NCBI GenBank assembly: GCA_039602395.1
Contig: JBCNJP010000010.1
Location: forward strand, 95,075,729-95,139,728
Length of the DNA stretch: 64,000 nucleotides
Source: Deinandra increscens subsp. villosa
Taxonomy: Eukaryota > Streptophyta > Magnoliopsida > Asterales > Asteraceae
Direction of reading: 5' to 3'
Under the pieces are notes generated by a model. The model made no database searches and had not been told where the DNA came from. It was given only the letters and a program-made list of their open reading frames with translations. Shown one piece after another: positions 23,902 to 33,659 of the stretch. How positions within the stretch are numbered: the stretch's first letter is position 1; every line of letters starts with the position of its first letter. The translations under genes and the position numbers were made by a program.

Positions 23902-24043
23902 TTAATGTAGGAGCTTACGAGAACAGCATCACCATGTACAGTTATGTGCTAACTCAGTTAAGTGTTGCTAAGAATATCTTACGTTACACATATGTTAAAT
24001 ATATATTCTGATCATATAAACCATTTATTTGACAGAAGCTAAC

Positions 24044-24213
24044 CTTTGTAAAGTCACAGGTCCCGTCTACTCCTGCAACTCGGTTTAGGGCCTAAAGAAA
24101 GTATATATGAACTTAATATATACAGAAATCCAGTTAGTCACATAACGAGTTACTTACCTAAATCCGGCAATTTCCCTCAATGGTCCACAAATCCCGCATT
24201 CTCCATCCAGCAC
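24044..24213 (-). pseudogene. Two further exon-like segments in the CACTA passenger region
   Basis: Minus-strand segment 24213-24158 (56 nt) is preceded by CAAAG and followed by GTAAG; segment 24091-24044 (48 nt) is preceded by TTTAG and followed by GTTAGC. The second encodes ALNRVAGVDGTCDFTK. Clean acceptor and donor borders suggest true exons, but I do not recognise the source gene. They lie upstream of the PABP piece on the same strand. Confidence 0.35.
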
Positions 24214-26726
24214 CTTTGGAACACATAGCAAATTTACAATTTAAAATTTTAATACAAGCATAAAACAGTTAGTATCAGTTATACCATCAATCAGATAAGA
24301 GTGAATTAACTAGAGTATTATATAAGACCTTATGACTAGGTTTCAAGCATAGTTGTAAAGCAAGAAAATGTTCATGTCGCTTAATGTTCTCTCGAAGTGA
24401 TTCCCTTTTCCATATGCTCTCTCGATATTGATTGTGTTCCAGATCAACCTAAACATCCCAAAAGAGTCATATAAACATACATATAGAAGAATTTGAGCCC
24501 ATATCATCAACAATCATAGAACTACAAATAGTTCTAGTGACTAATACAGGTAGATATGTGATTATATGAAGACATCTTTATGCCACTACCTAGGGGTGTT
24601 CAGAAATTCAACTACTGAGAAGATAATCAGCTTACAGAAATAGTTTCATACTAGCTGCAACAGAACTGATTATCAGATAGGAAACTATAAGGTAATTAAC
24701 CTTACTTTTTAAGTATATTGTTTATTCACAAGAATGTCTTTTTTCTGGTCCTTTCATGTACTAATCTTTCAAATAATTAAAATTTGTGAAATACCCAAAA
24801 ACTTCTATTACCTGACTGTTACAATGCATACAGAAATTTTGGTTGAAGTTATGGCTTTGTCTTACCATTCCAAAAAACCCAAAATATTTATGCTCATATA
24901 CAGGAACATGCAATTGATAACATTCAGCAACATGGAATGAACTTACATAACATCTAGCAGCATGAACAAACCTAACTAGTTTAACAACAGAATACAAAAT
25001 AAGAAATAAAAAATAAAGAACTAACTCACATATCAGCCAAGAGCATCAACGAACACAGAAGCTAGTGCCAGTCCTACAAAAACCGAAAAAGTGCATATGG
25101 TTACAGGGAATAGAATGGAAACCATGTAAATGCCCAATTTAGTATACGACTCTCGCAGTTTGGGATTACTGCACACATGTAATGCTTCATACATAATATA
25201 TTGTCTCAAATGGATGCATCAGAATGAAAACAAATTGAATATATGACCTTTGGGCCCGGTGCAGATACTAGAAACAGGGTACAAAATGGACAGGTTTCTT
25301 CACAAGAAAAGTACATTAAAACGTTGAAAATTACATGAAAGATGGTACGTGAAGTGTAATATAAACAAGCATAACAAAGCTCGTGTTCAAACTTCCCACC
25401 AGTGCTAGACTCTACGAAAAATCCAATTGGGTAAATTTTTGTTAGAGAGAAAGACTCAAACGGTGTCTTAAGCATTTCATCAAACAGGTAGAGTGCATGT
25501 TTATAAATGTTTCTCAAAACCATTTCTCAAATGATGAAATATAAATTATCAATCATCCCCATCGATTAAAACCCTACAAACGTAAAGAAAACTCAACTCT
25601 AAAGAGCAAGATTCCACAGATACGGATGATGCACCAAACAAGCTAGACTAAAACTTTAAAGATGAAACCTAAGACAAGAGTAAATAAACCGATTAACCAA
25701 GCAAAACGAGAAAGGAAGGTCGGATTAGGGCTATTTGCATTAAATAGAATTCAATATCAGAGAACAAAGAAGAAGAGATAAACCTCCGTAGCGCATAAGC
25801 ACCAATTGAATCCGAAGGCTAACAGAACGGTAGTAGACCTCTGCAATGACCAGTCACATAGGTCGTGAAATACATATTTAGTTCAATGAAACCCTAATTG
25901 CATGTTATACATAAGAGAAATTACCAGTTATGTGCTCCAATTGATTTTCATCAAATGAATCTATATTCCAGCTTTCATAGGATTAAGAGAGTTGAAGGCG
26001 GAAGTTGGGCGTAGGGCTGAAGAAGATTCAGAGATTTGGATGGCGCGGTGGTGGTCGGAGGTGTGGTCGCAAGTGGGTGTAGGGTTTTTCCTTGGAGGAG
26101 ATGAAGGAGGTATAGAGCACCGTCGAGATGAAGGAGAGAGGAGACGAAGAGAGTGATGGGGATAAATTCTTTAGGGTTTTTCCATCGAGGTGTATAGCAG
26201 CGGCCAGCGGGAAATAAATGAGGTAGCGGGAAATGAAAATTTGGGGAAAAAATTAGGGGGGAAAAAACATAAAACGACACTTTTTACATGACACGCATTT
26301 TTTAAGTGTACTCCGTGTTTTTAAAAAAAAAATCAAAATGACAGGAATTTTATGACGCGCAAAAATGCGCGTCATCTACTCTTAGGATTTTATAATTCTT
26401 GACAGTTTTTTTATGACACTCATTTTTGCGCGTCATTAAAAATCGCATGTCATCGTTTGCGTGTAAAGAAAGACCCTTTTTCTAATAGTGTATTATCTTA
26501 TCAAACTTAACCGTTTTTAAGATAAAATTGAATGTGTTGATTTTTAAAGAGAGTGTTTTTTTAAAATTGTGGTTCAAAATCAAATTCGTTCCCTTGAAAG
26601 TTTCAATTGAGATTGTTTTTAACTTAAAGGTGTAATGTGAAATTCAATTGCACTTCAAGTTAGTTCTAACAAACATCATGGTTCATTGATATGTTTAACC
26701 CTGATACATTTATCTCGGTTTTTCAG

Positions 26727-27160
26727 ATGGCAGAAGAAATGTATGATGAGGAAATTCACTTTGAAAGAGATCACTGTATACCTGCCTATCTTAATGACCC
26801 TCCAGAGAGACATATGCAGTTATTCTACTCACTGGTTGCAGGGATGAACGTATGAAAAATCAATCATGCTCTCAGAACAAGCGTGCTGATTGATGAACAA
26901 CTAGTCAGAGAATTCTAGGGAACTGCAAGGGCGAATCTCGATAAGACAAGGATCACAGCAACGGTTCAAAACCGCAGAATCGAGATCGTAGAAGAAGATA
27001 TTCGACAAGGCCTGAATATAAATGATAAAGCTGAAGACACGATGGAATATTCTAAAACTGCAGTGCTAGACGGTGTACGTCTTTTGGGTTATGAAGGAAA
27101 ATTCCCGCCGATCTTCACGAAGCTCTTGCCACACTACTGGAGGTGTTTGGCTCACTACTG
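26727..27160 (+). pseudogene. N-terminal part of a third-ORF (non gag-pol) retroelement protein, broken by stops
   Basis: One frame runs from MAEEMYDEEIHFERDHCIPA through INHALRTSVLIDEQLVREF and RLLGYEGKFPPIFTKLLPHYW, interrupted by two stops (about 26854 and 26917). I recognise the pattern LRTSVxIxExLVREFW...MGYEGKFPPxxxKxLPxYWR from a family of retroelement-borne proteins abundant in Asteraceae; function unknown. The ATG follows TTTTTCAG, an acceptor-like site. The C-terminal region is missing; a C-terminal piece of what looks like a related protein type is at 46741-48150. Recognition is from memory. Confidence 0.6.
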
Positions 27161-28224
27161 CAGAAGTCTTTTGGGTTATGAAGGAGTACTCGGAGAGTAC
27201 TCGGAAATGGCATTTTATGATAAAATAACTTTTTGTATAGAAATTATATACATATTCAAATGTTAATATACTTAACAAAATGCTCAAATGTTAATATTTT
27301 TTACAAAATGCTCAAATGTTAATATTTTTAACAAAATTCTAATATTAGTTGTTCAAAATACAAATACTACAGTATTTCAAAATTAATATCATCCTTCACT
27401 AGTCTAGACATTTAAATAACAATCAGAATTGAGAACATCACCGAGGAAAGCTCTGAATTATTAAACATTGTCTTCTTGTAATGGTAAAATTTACCAAACA
27501 GACCATTTAATTTAAGACCAAGGGAAGAAGATCTCTTCACAAAGAAGACAAATACAGCAAAACTGTATACATTATGAAGCAAAAATCAATCTGGGCACAC
27601 TAATATCAATAACACATTCATTGACTCATGCTTAAAATGGTAGTAAATATCTATCAAAGAACACAATAAATAATATAAATAAATCCAATTCAAATGGTCG
27701 CATTTTAGTTAACATGGCAGTAAACTTTTACTAACATTTTTGTTCATCATCATCATCAGTTGTACGACAAGCAACTAATTGGTCGCATTTTTTGTTAAAC
27801 CCCAAATGTATTAATCGTAATTCATAAATAGTAATACAGATTGGAGATTGAAAGCTAAAACGTTCCACATTCAAGGCATAACATATCATAAATAAGATTA
27901 AATCATATAAAAGATGAATGATACAGAATACAGAATCATACAGATTGGGGCATAATCGAACTCGTAATACAGATTGGGCTTGGACAAACTTGATTGAAGA
28001 CGGGTAGTAAAAGAAGAACTCGATTGAAGACGCGTAGTAGATTGACGAACTCGAATGCTTGAACTGATGACGAACACGATGGATTTAGGGCTTGTATTTG
28101 ACGAAGTGTTGTCTCTGGGATGTGAATGAGGGTTTGTTGCGATTTTGGGTTTTGGAATATAGTTATTATATATATTTTCTAATTTAAAATATTGTAAAAT
28201 AATTATTAAATATTTTTTTTTAAT
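27161..28224. other. AT-rich intergenic DNA without recognised gene
   Basis: Contains a short tandem of AAAATGCTCAAATGTTAATA at about 27278-27335. The remainder shows no coding or RNA gene signal. Confidence 0.5.
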
Positions 28225-28380
28225 TTAAAATTACGTTGACTGAGTTTGACCGCCTAGACGAGTTGCCCGCGTTGACCGCCTAGCTCCGAGCCTCCGAGGT
28301 TGACCGCCTACGAGTTGCTCAGACGAGTTGGAGAAAAGCGCTACGGTGAGAGGCCGCCTAGGGTGAGTTTTACAACACTG
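28225..28380 (-). repeat. Possible end of a small DNA transposon (TTGACCGCCTAG words)
   Basis: TTGACCGCCTA occurs three times within 80 bases, and the minus-strand end reads CAGTGTTGTAAAACTCACCC, similar to non-autonomous plant DNA transposon termini that I know only loosely. The opposite terminus was not found. Confidence 0.3.
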
Positions 28381-28382
28381 AA

Positions 28383-28760
28383 CATACCATGTTGCATATA
28401 TACAAATGGTATGTTGCATATATGAAACATATGCAACATACCATGTTGCATATATGCAACATGGTATGTTTCATATGTTGCATATATGCAACATAGTCGG
28501 ATAGACAAAAAAAAATGATTTTTGTTTAGTTTTTTGCTTATTTTTTTTAAATCGTTAGGTTGTCATCATGTGTATAGACATGAAGAAAAAAAAAGCACAA
28601 AAATTACCTAAATAACATTCATTCAATTAAAATTTAATGGTTTATACATTAGTTTTTAAATTTGTACAATAAAAATGGTTTGTATTTAAACTTTACGTTT
28701 TGTATAATAAAAATGGTTTATATTTGAACTTTACCCCATAAAAAGTATCCAGATCAGCTT
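28383..28760 (+). repeat. Palindrome-rich repeat, copy 1
   Basis: Built from ATGTTGCATATATGCAACAT and variants, including a perfect 36-base palindrome at 28435-28470. It is followed by a 260-base tail shared with 39490-39715. The left hairpin arm present in copy 2 is missing here; the repeat abuts the element ending at 28380. Confidence 0.7.
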
Positions 28761-29069
28761 CCTGCAAAGAGAAAAAGCAAAGTAGATTAAAAGTCTTTAT
28801 TCTTTAGCCATGAAATGAAATTATCCTATGGATGGAGCTTTGTGTACATCATATAATTCACATCTTCATTTTTACTCAATCAGCTGATTGTTTATCTGAA
28901 TGCAATCTTATTTATAAATGTGATGAATGGTAAATGGATGTTTGTCTATAACTATAAGGCTTAAATGGTGTCCACACACTTTAGTCGTTACGAACTTCAT
29001 TTTTCCCAAGTTTATGTTCTATAAGTTTTTAATCAGTTAAAATGTATTTTGTTAAGTTTCACCTATCAG
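28761..29069. other. No recognised feature
   Basis: AT-rich single-copy-looking DNA; nothing that I can assign. Confidence 0.5.
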
Positions 29070-29310
29070 TGTAACGCCCACCCGATTACCCGACCAAGGT
29101 TGACTCAGGAAACATTTGAATGTTAACATTTATTCAAATGTGAACGTGTATTAGCTAGCACTATACAATGTAATACGTTTCTTTATGAGAATATAATAAA
29201 ATAACTGTTCTAATTTGGATTTAAGTGGAATATGAATATTTCAACTTTTTATAAGGTGAACCTAGATTTAGTGTCAAATCTTTGAGAATTAAAAGTGACA
29301 AATATGTTTG
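29070..29310 (-). repeat. Gypsy LTR 3'-end fragment
   Basis: TGTAACGCCCACCCGATTAC mirrors the LTR end seen at 15354 (complement GGGTGGGCGTTACA). The sequence beyond about 29130 diverges; the right border with the LINE is uncertain. Confidence 0.45.
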
Positions 29311-31007
29311 AAATTAAACAACTAAATAAACAAGCTGAGAAGACAATTCTTTTGGGGTGGATATGAGGATCAATCTAAAATCAATTGGGTAGCTTGGCAA
29401 GAGGTTACAGCACCAAAGGAGTATAGGGGTTTAGGAATTGGCTCTCTCAAAGATTCAAATATGCATATGCTAGCCAAATGGTGGTGGAGTTTTAAATAAG
29501 AACCTGATGGTCTTTGGAGGAAAATCATCCGGACTATATATCATAACTCAAGATCATGGTCATTTATTCCAATAAAAACATCCTTATCAGGTATTTGGAA
29601 ACAAATTAGCAAAAGCACACATGATCTCACAAGTTTAGGAATAGATCTTTCAAAAGAAATTTGTGGTAGTACTATCAATTCTTAGATGGATACTTGGATA
29701 GGGAATGAACCACTACACATGAGATTTCCCAAGCTATTTGAATTAGAAAGAGCAAAAAACTGCATGGTGGCGAAAAGGATAAACTTGGATAGCAACAGGG
29801 TCTGCTCCTTCCTATAGAGGCGGCAACCTTAACCAAACTGTGGAGATAAATGAGCTAGCCCAACTTTCAACACAGCTCTCCTCAATCACAACAACAACAA
29901 CTGTGATGGATGGTCATGGACGTTGGATACATCGGGTGAGTATACAGTACAAAGCTTAAGTTGGAGCTTCAATCCTTATTGAACACTCCATCCACTCTGA
30001 AGTTCTCAAGGAATAACTGGTCACCCAAGAAAACTTTGATACTAGCCTGGCGAGCTAAACTAGATAGGATCCCAACACGATCTGAACTCTTAAAAAGGAA
30101 CATTTAATTGAACCCAGCCCTCTGCCCTTTATGTGATGAATCCCTGGAGATTGCATAACACATTTTTATAACCTGCTCATTGGCACAATCAACTTGGGAT
30201 TGGCAATTTGGATTTTAATAATCCAAACTATGACCCATTGGCCGATAATAATCCAAACTATCAGGTTAGCCAGCAGCAGTCCCAACTTTCATTTTCGTTA
30301 TCAGGAGCAATCCCAGTAGCATAATCATCATGCATTTACATTTGATTTTTGGCTCATAATGATAAATCTGAACAAATTAAGGAAGCATAAAAGCAAAAAC
30401 AAACGAAAAACAAGTGTAAATCATGTGTAAATGTATGATGTTTCGGGACTAAGACTGCTCCTAATAACGAAAATGAAAGTTGGGACTGCTGCTAGCCAAA
30501 CTGATAGTTTGGATTATTATCGGCCAATAGGTCATAGTCTGGATTATTAAAATCCAATTTGCCTTTGGTTTGGGATTTTGTAAGCCATTAGTGCAACAAT
30601 GACCCTTTTTACATATTCTCTGTCTCGGATTTATTAGACATACACAAGAGATTTAATGGCTCAAGTAGGAAAAAGAAAGGCTTTTCATCACGTAATTATC
30701 ACGGTAATTTTGTGTATTTGGCAATCAAGAAACGACAAGGTATTAAGTGGTATAAATGTTTTGAGAAGTCGTTTAATGGAGGACATCAAGGTTCTTAGAT
30801 TTCTATGGTTAATAAGCCGATCGAAGAAGAACATAACATATGATGAATGGTGTCGTTTTAGTTTAGAAAGCTTAGAACTATAGTTTGTTTGTTGTATTTG
30901 TTTCTTTTCTTGTTGTTTGTAATGTTGGTCAGGTCAAGCTTCTTGTTTTGACTTTTTAATAAGTTTTTGTTGGTCGTTCAAAAAAAATAAAAAGAAAAGA
31001 AAAAAGA
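29311..31007 (+). pseudogene. L1-type LINE, 5'-truncated 3' end of ORF2 with poly(A)
   Basis: Frames read LRRQFFWGG, VAWQEVTAPKEYRGLGIGSL, LAKWWWSF and LWRKIIRTI, the region after the RT domain of plant L1 ORF2. Then comes the zf-RVT region: NWSPKKTLILAWRAKLDRIP, PTRSELLKRNI, LNPALCPLCDE (CPLC of the zinc finger). After a MITE insertion (30202-30568) it continues DFVSH, KAFHHVIITVILCIWQSRND and FLWLISRSKKN to a stop at 30883. An A-rich tail follows at 30980-31007. Several stops show it is dead. The RT domain itself is absent, as usual for 5'-truncated insertions. Confidence 0.85.
30202..30568. mobile_element. Mutator-like MITE inserted in the LINE
   Basis: Terminal inverted repeats of about 110 bases: GGCAATTTGGATTTTAATAA on the left and its near-complement TTATTAAAATCCAATTTGCC on the right, then GGCCGATAATAATCCAAAC and AGCAGCAGTCCCAAC inward on both arms. 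The flanks CTTGGGATT (30193-30201) and TTTGGGATT (30569-30577) form a 9-bp duplication with one mismatch. Removing the element restores the LINE reading TWDFVSH, which fixes the borders. Long TIRs and a 9-bp TSD point to Mutator-like elements. Confidence 0.82.
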
Positions 31008-31574
31008 TCAATGATTCATATGTTTTATAGGTTTGCTTATTCACTCGTTTTATCTTTGTAAGTGAGAGGTTTACCTTGTTAATCTTACGAGAAGGCCACC
31101 TTGAGATCCCATTTTGGCAGCATATTCGTTTTATTGTAGTAGGACAAACTGAAACAACAACAATAATAGTGATAGTGAAGTGATCCGATCTTAATACAAC
31201 TAAGAGATTATTGCATTAGAAATAGAGCAACTTGTTTTCTATTGATTCAAGGTAAGGATGATGAAAAGCTTATAGATTATAGATAGGAATAGGAAGAAGA
31301 ATAAACACATTTATAATAATTGTTATCCATATGCTTAATCGGGTTATCTCCTCTTTTTATCTAAGAAATTTCTTGCATTAGCCCATAGATCCACTTACTT
31401 TGTTGTGCCCTTAAAATGGGTTGCATGTTGGCCCATTGTGATGTAGTTGTTAGCAATGGAGCTCACTCCAAATAAAAGTACAGACATAAAAACATTGATA
31501 GACTTTTGAATTTTCAGCTCAAACTTACTACCTACCATATATAATGATCTTGGTTCCAACAACATGCAATTAGC
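31008..31574. other. No recognised feature; flank of the NLP remnant
   Basis: No motif found on either strand. Expected downstream NLP sequence (rest of RWP-RK, PB1) is not seen here. Confidence 0.5.
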
Positions 31575-32180
31575 CCATTGTGAAATTGAAATTACCACTT
31601 CCAATGTGGAAATGTAAGCATACCACCAAGATTCTTTGCAGGATCTCTATGACTTCCTGGAAAATATTGTTGAACAACCTCAGATCTAATCGATTTGTCA
31701 GCTTTCCTTCGTCTTCTTTCTGATTTATTGGTTGTTTCAACTGTGTCTGATTTATCACAATTTCCATTTATTGCATTCTGTCGTATAATGGTCCTCCATT
31801 TGATATTCCAGATTCTGATAGTCGAATCAGCTCCATTCCTGAATCAAATGTACCACCTTCCCCTTTTTCTTCACCAGAAGCAACCTTAAAACTATAAAAA
31901 TGCTGCTTCAACAAAGTCAACAATGATCCCAACAATGTATGTTGATCTCTACAGTCTACCATATGAGTAGGAAAAAAGTACTCCAATATATAATCATCAT
32001 CACACGTGTGTGTACTCCTCAAACAAATTGCAAAAGATCAGACTAACCCAAACACACGGGCATGATGTGCAAACGGGTATTCCGCTTTTCGAAAATATGT
32101 TATATAAATACACGAACTACGGGTTGCAAAGGCCTGTCCAGCTACCCCTTGACCCTTCTATAGGTGATGTTCAGCACAAG
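31575..32180 (-). pseudogene. NIN-LIKE PROTEIN (NLP) gene remnant: GAF-like region and start of RWP-RK domain
   Basis: Minus strand, from high to low coordinate: EHHL-x-KGQGVAGQAF (32170-32120), RKAEYPFAHHARVFGL, FAICLRSTHTCDDDYILEYF, LLGSLLTLLKQHFYSFKVAS (to 31768), then after a frameshift RRRKADKSIRSEVVQQYF and GSHRDPAKNLGGM (about 31720-31610). This is the order found in plant NLPs, nitrate-responsive transcription factors in the nucleus: a GAF-like N-terminal region and then the DNA-binding RWP-RK domain. Stops interrupt at about 32048 and 32158. The RWP-RK signature itself and PB1 are missing. The gene continues on the far side of the hAT at 37341. Confidence 0.85.
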
Positions 32181-32289
32181 TAGGTGTGTCGAAAATACCC
32201 GAACCCGATTAACCCGCCCCAACCCGAACCCAAATAAGCCATTTAGGATCGGGTCTAATAGGGTCTAAAATTCTTAGTTGGGTTATATC

Positions 32290-32405
32290 TATTAGTCTAT
32301 TGTATTGTATGTTCATTATTGTATAGGGACTAGATACGTAACTTGTATAGTTATATATAAGGGATGTAATTATTCTTTAATGACATGAAATCATAAACGC
32401 GTTTA
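32290..32405 (+). repeat. 5' LTR of the short-LTR copia
   Basis: TATTAGTCTATTG ... CATAAACGCGTTTA, followed by TGGTATCACAACC (primer binding site, 32406-32418; two differences from TGGTATCAGAGC). Confidence 0.88.
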
Positions 32406-33659
32406 TGGTATCACAACCAAAATTTTTCTCCTAACCCTAGACATTCACGTCGCCGGCCCTACCACTTCTGTCCCGCCGCCGCCGGCAGCCTGGCTACCAG
32501 CCGGCCATCATCGTCGGTCACACCCTCACCCACCACTTCTTCGTCGCATTCACCCACTCGTCATACCATTGCCGATGCTCGCCTCAAGGAAGCCACAGAC
32601 AAACTCATGCATGCGTATTTTGTGACAAATATCCAGCAACGGGTGAAAGTTCTTGACGGTAAGAAAATCACGTATTCAATGTGGGTGAAATTGTTTCTTA
32701 CTCATGTCAAAGCTTATAAAGTGACCGATGATATTGACGGTACCGACCCACCGGACGCCACTGATGCAACGTTTCCGGTGTGGTCCAAAACGGATGCTCT
32801 GGTTCTACAATGGATCTACGGATCCATATCTGAAGATTATCTTGCCCTAGTCATCGATCTTGACACAACGGCTCGCAAAACTTGGGTCAAGCTTCAAGAA
32901 ATTTTTCTAAATAATAAGGGTTCACGTGCTGCTACTCTTGAACAAGAGTTCACGTCCCTTACACTTGTTTCATGTGCTTCAATGGATGATTATTTTCAGA
33001 AGATTCATGATCTTGCTGAACAATTGAACGATGTGGGCCGCTCGGTTAATGAAAAACGAAAAGTATTGCAGTTAGTTCGCGGCCTCCCGGCGGAATACGA
33101 TACCGTCGCGGCTTTTATTAATCAAAGTTCTCCGTCGTGGGATGAGGCTCGTAACATGGTACACCTTGAGGTTCAACGCATTTCTGGTCGCCACAACCCC
33201 AAAAAACAGGTGCTCGTTACTAATAACCCGCCTACACCACCTTCCCAAAACCCGAGGCCTTCCAACACTCAAAATTTTCAGAATCGCCCCTATGATAACG
33301 TGGTTTTAGCTCGGGTCGTGGCCGCCGAAATTCATATAATTTTTGGTCCACTAGAAACAACAGTGGCCGTGGGTCACGAAATTCCTTTAACAATTACAAC
33401 CAAACTTACCCACCTCAAAATCCCCCACCCAACCCACCCTATCCCTCCCATCAGTACCATCAATCCATCCCACCTACCCCATATCCAACCCAGCCGTATC
33501 AACCTACATACCCAGCCCACTATCCTAATTCCTACTACCAATCCCAACAGCCGCCACCTAATTATCCTTCAGCCTAATCTCCTGCAGCCCACTTTGCTAC
33601 CTCAAACCCATACCCTCAATAAGATGCACTTAACCCAACTGATATTGGCAATGCGTTGA
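32405..33659 (+). pseudogene. copia gag (UBN2-type), frameshifted
   Basis: ATG at 32405 overlaps the primer binding site: MVSQPKF, then a one-base excess in a T run (32419-32423 region) shifts the frame. The shifted frame stays open through a Pro/Ser-rich leader, KLMHAYFVTNIQQRVKVLDG, YSMWVKLFLTHVKAYKVTDD, LQWIYGSISEDYLALVIDL, ATLEQEFTSLTLVSCASMDD and VLQLVRGLPAEYDTVAAFIN. This is the helical UBN2 core of copia gag. Beyond about 33300 the correct frame (Asn/Gln/Pro/Tyr-rich tail) differs from the longest open frame. Gag assembles the particle; this copy is probably not functional. I saw no CCHC knuckle. Confidence 0.82.

Larger units (their letters stand above)
22051..26490. mobile_element. 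CACTA (En/Spm-type) transposon with captured exon-like sequence
   Basis: The left end CACTACTACAAAAATGG and the right end CTTTTTCTAATAGTG (complement CACTATTAGAAAAAG) are imperfect terminal inverted repeats. TAT flanks both sides (22048-22050 and 26491-26493), the 3-bp duplication expected for CACTA. Subterminal repeats TGACGCGCAAAA and GCGCGTCA occur in both orientations within 250 bases of each end. No transposase is visible, so the copy is non-autonomous. Inside, on the minus strand, are exon-like segments with GT...AG borders, one derived from a PABP gene. Confidence 0.88.
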
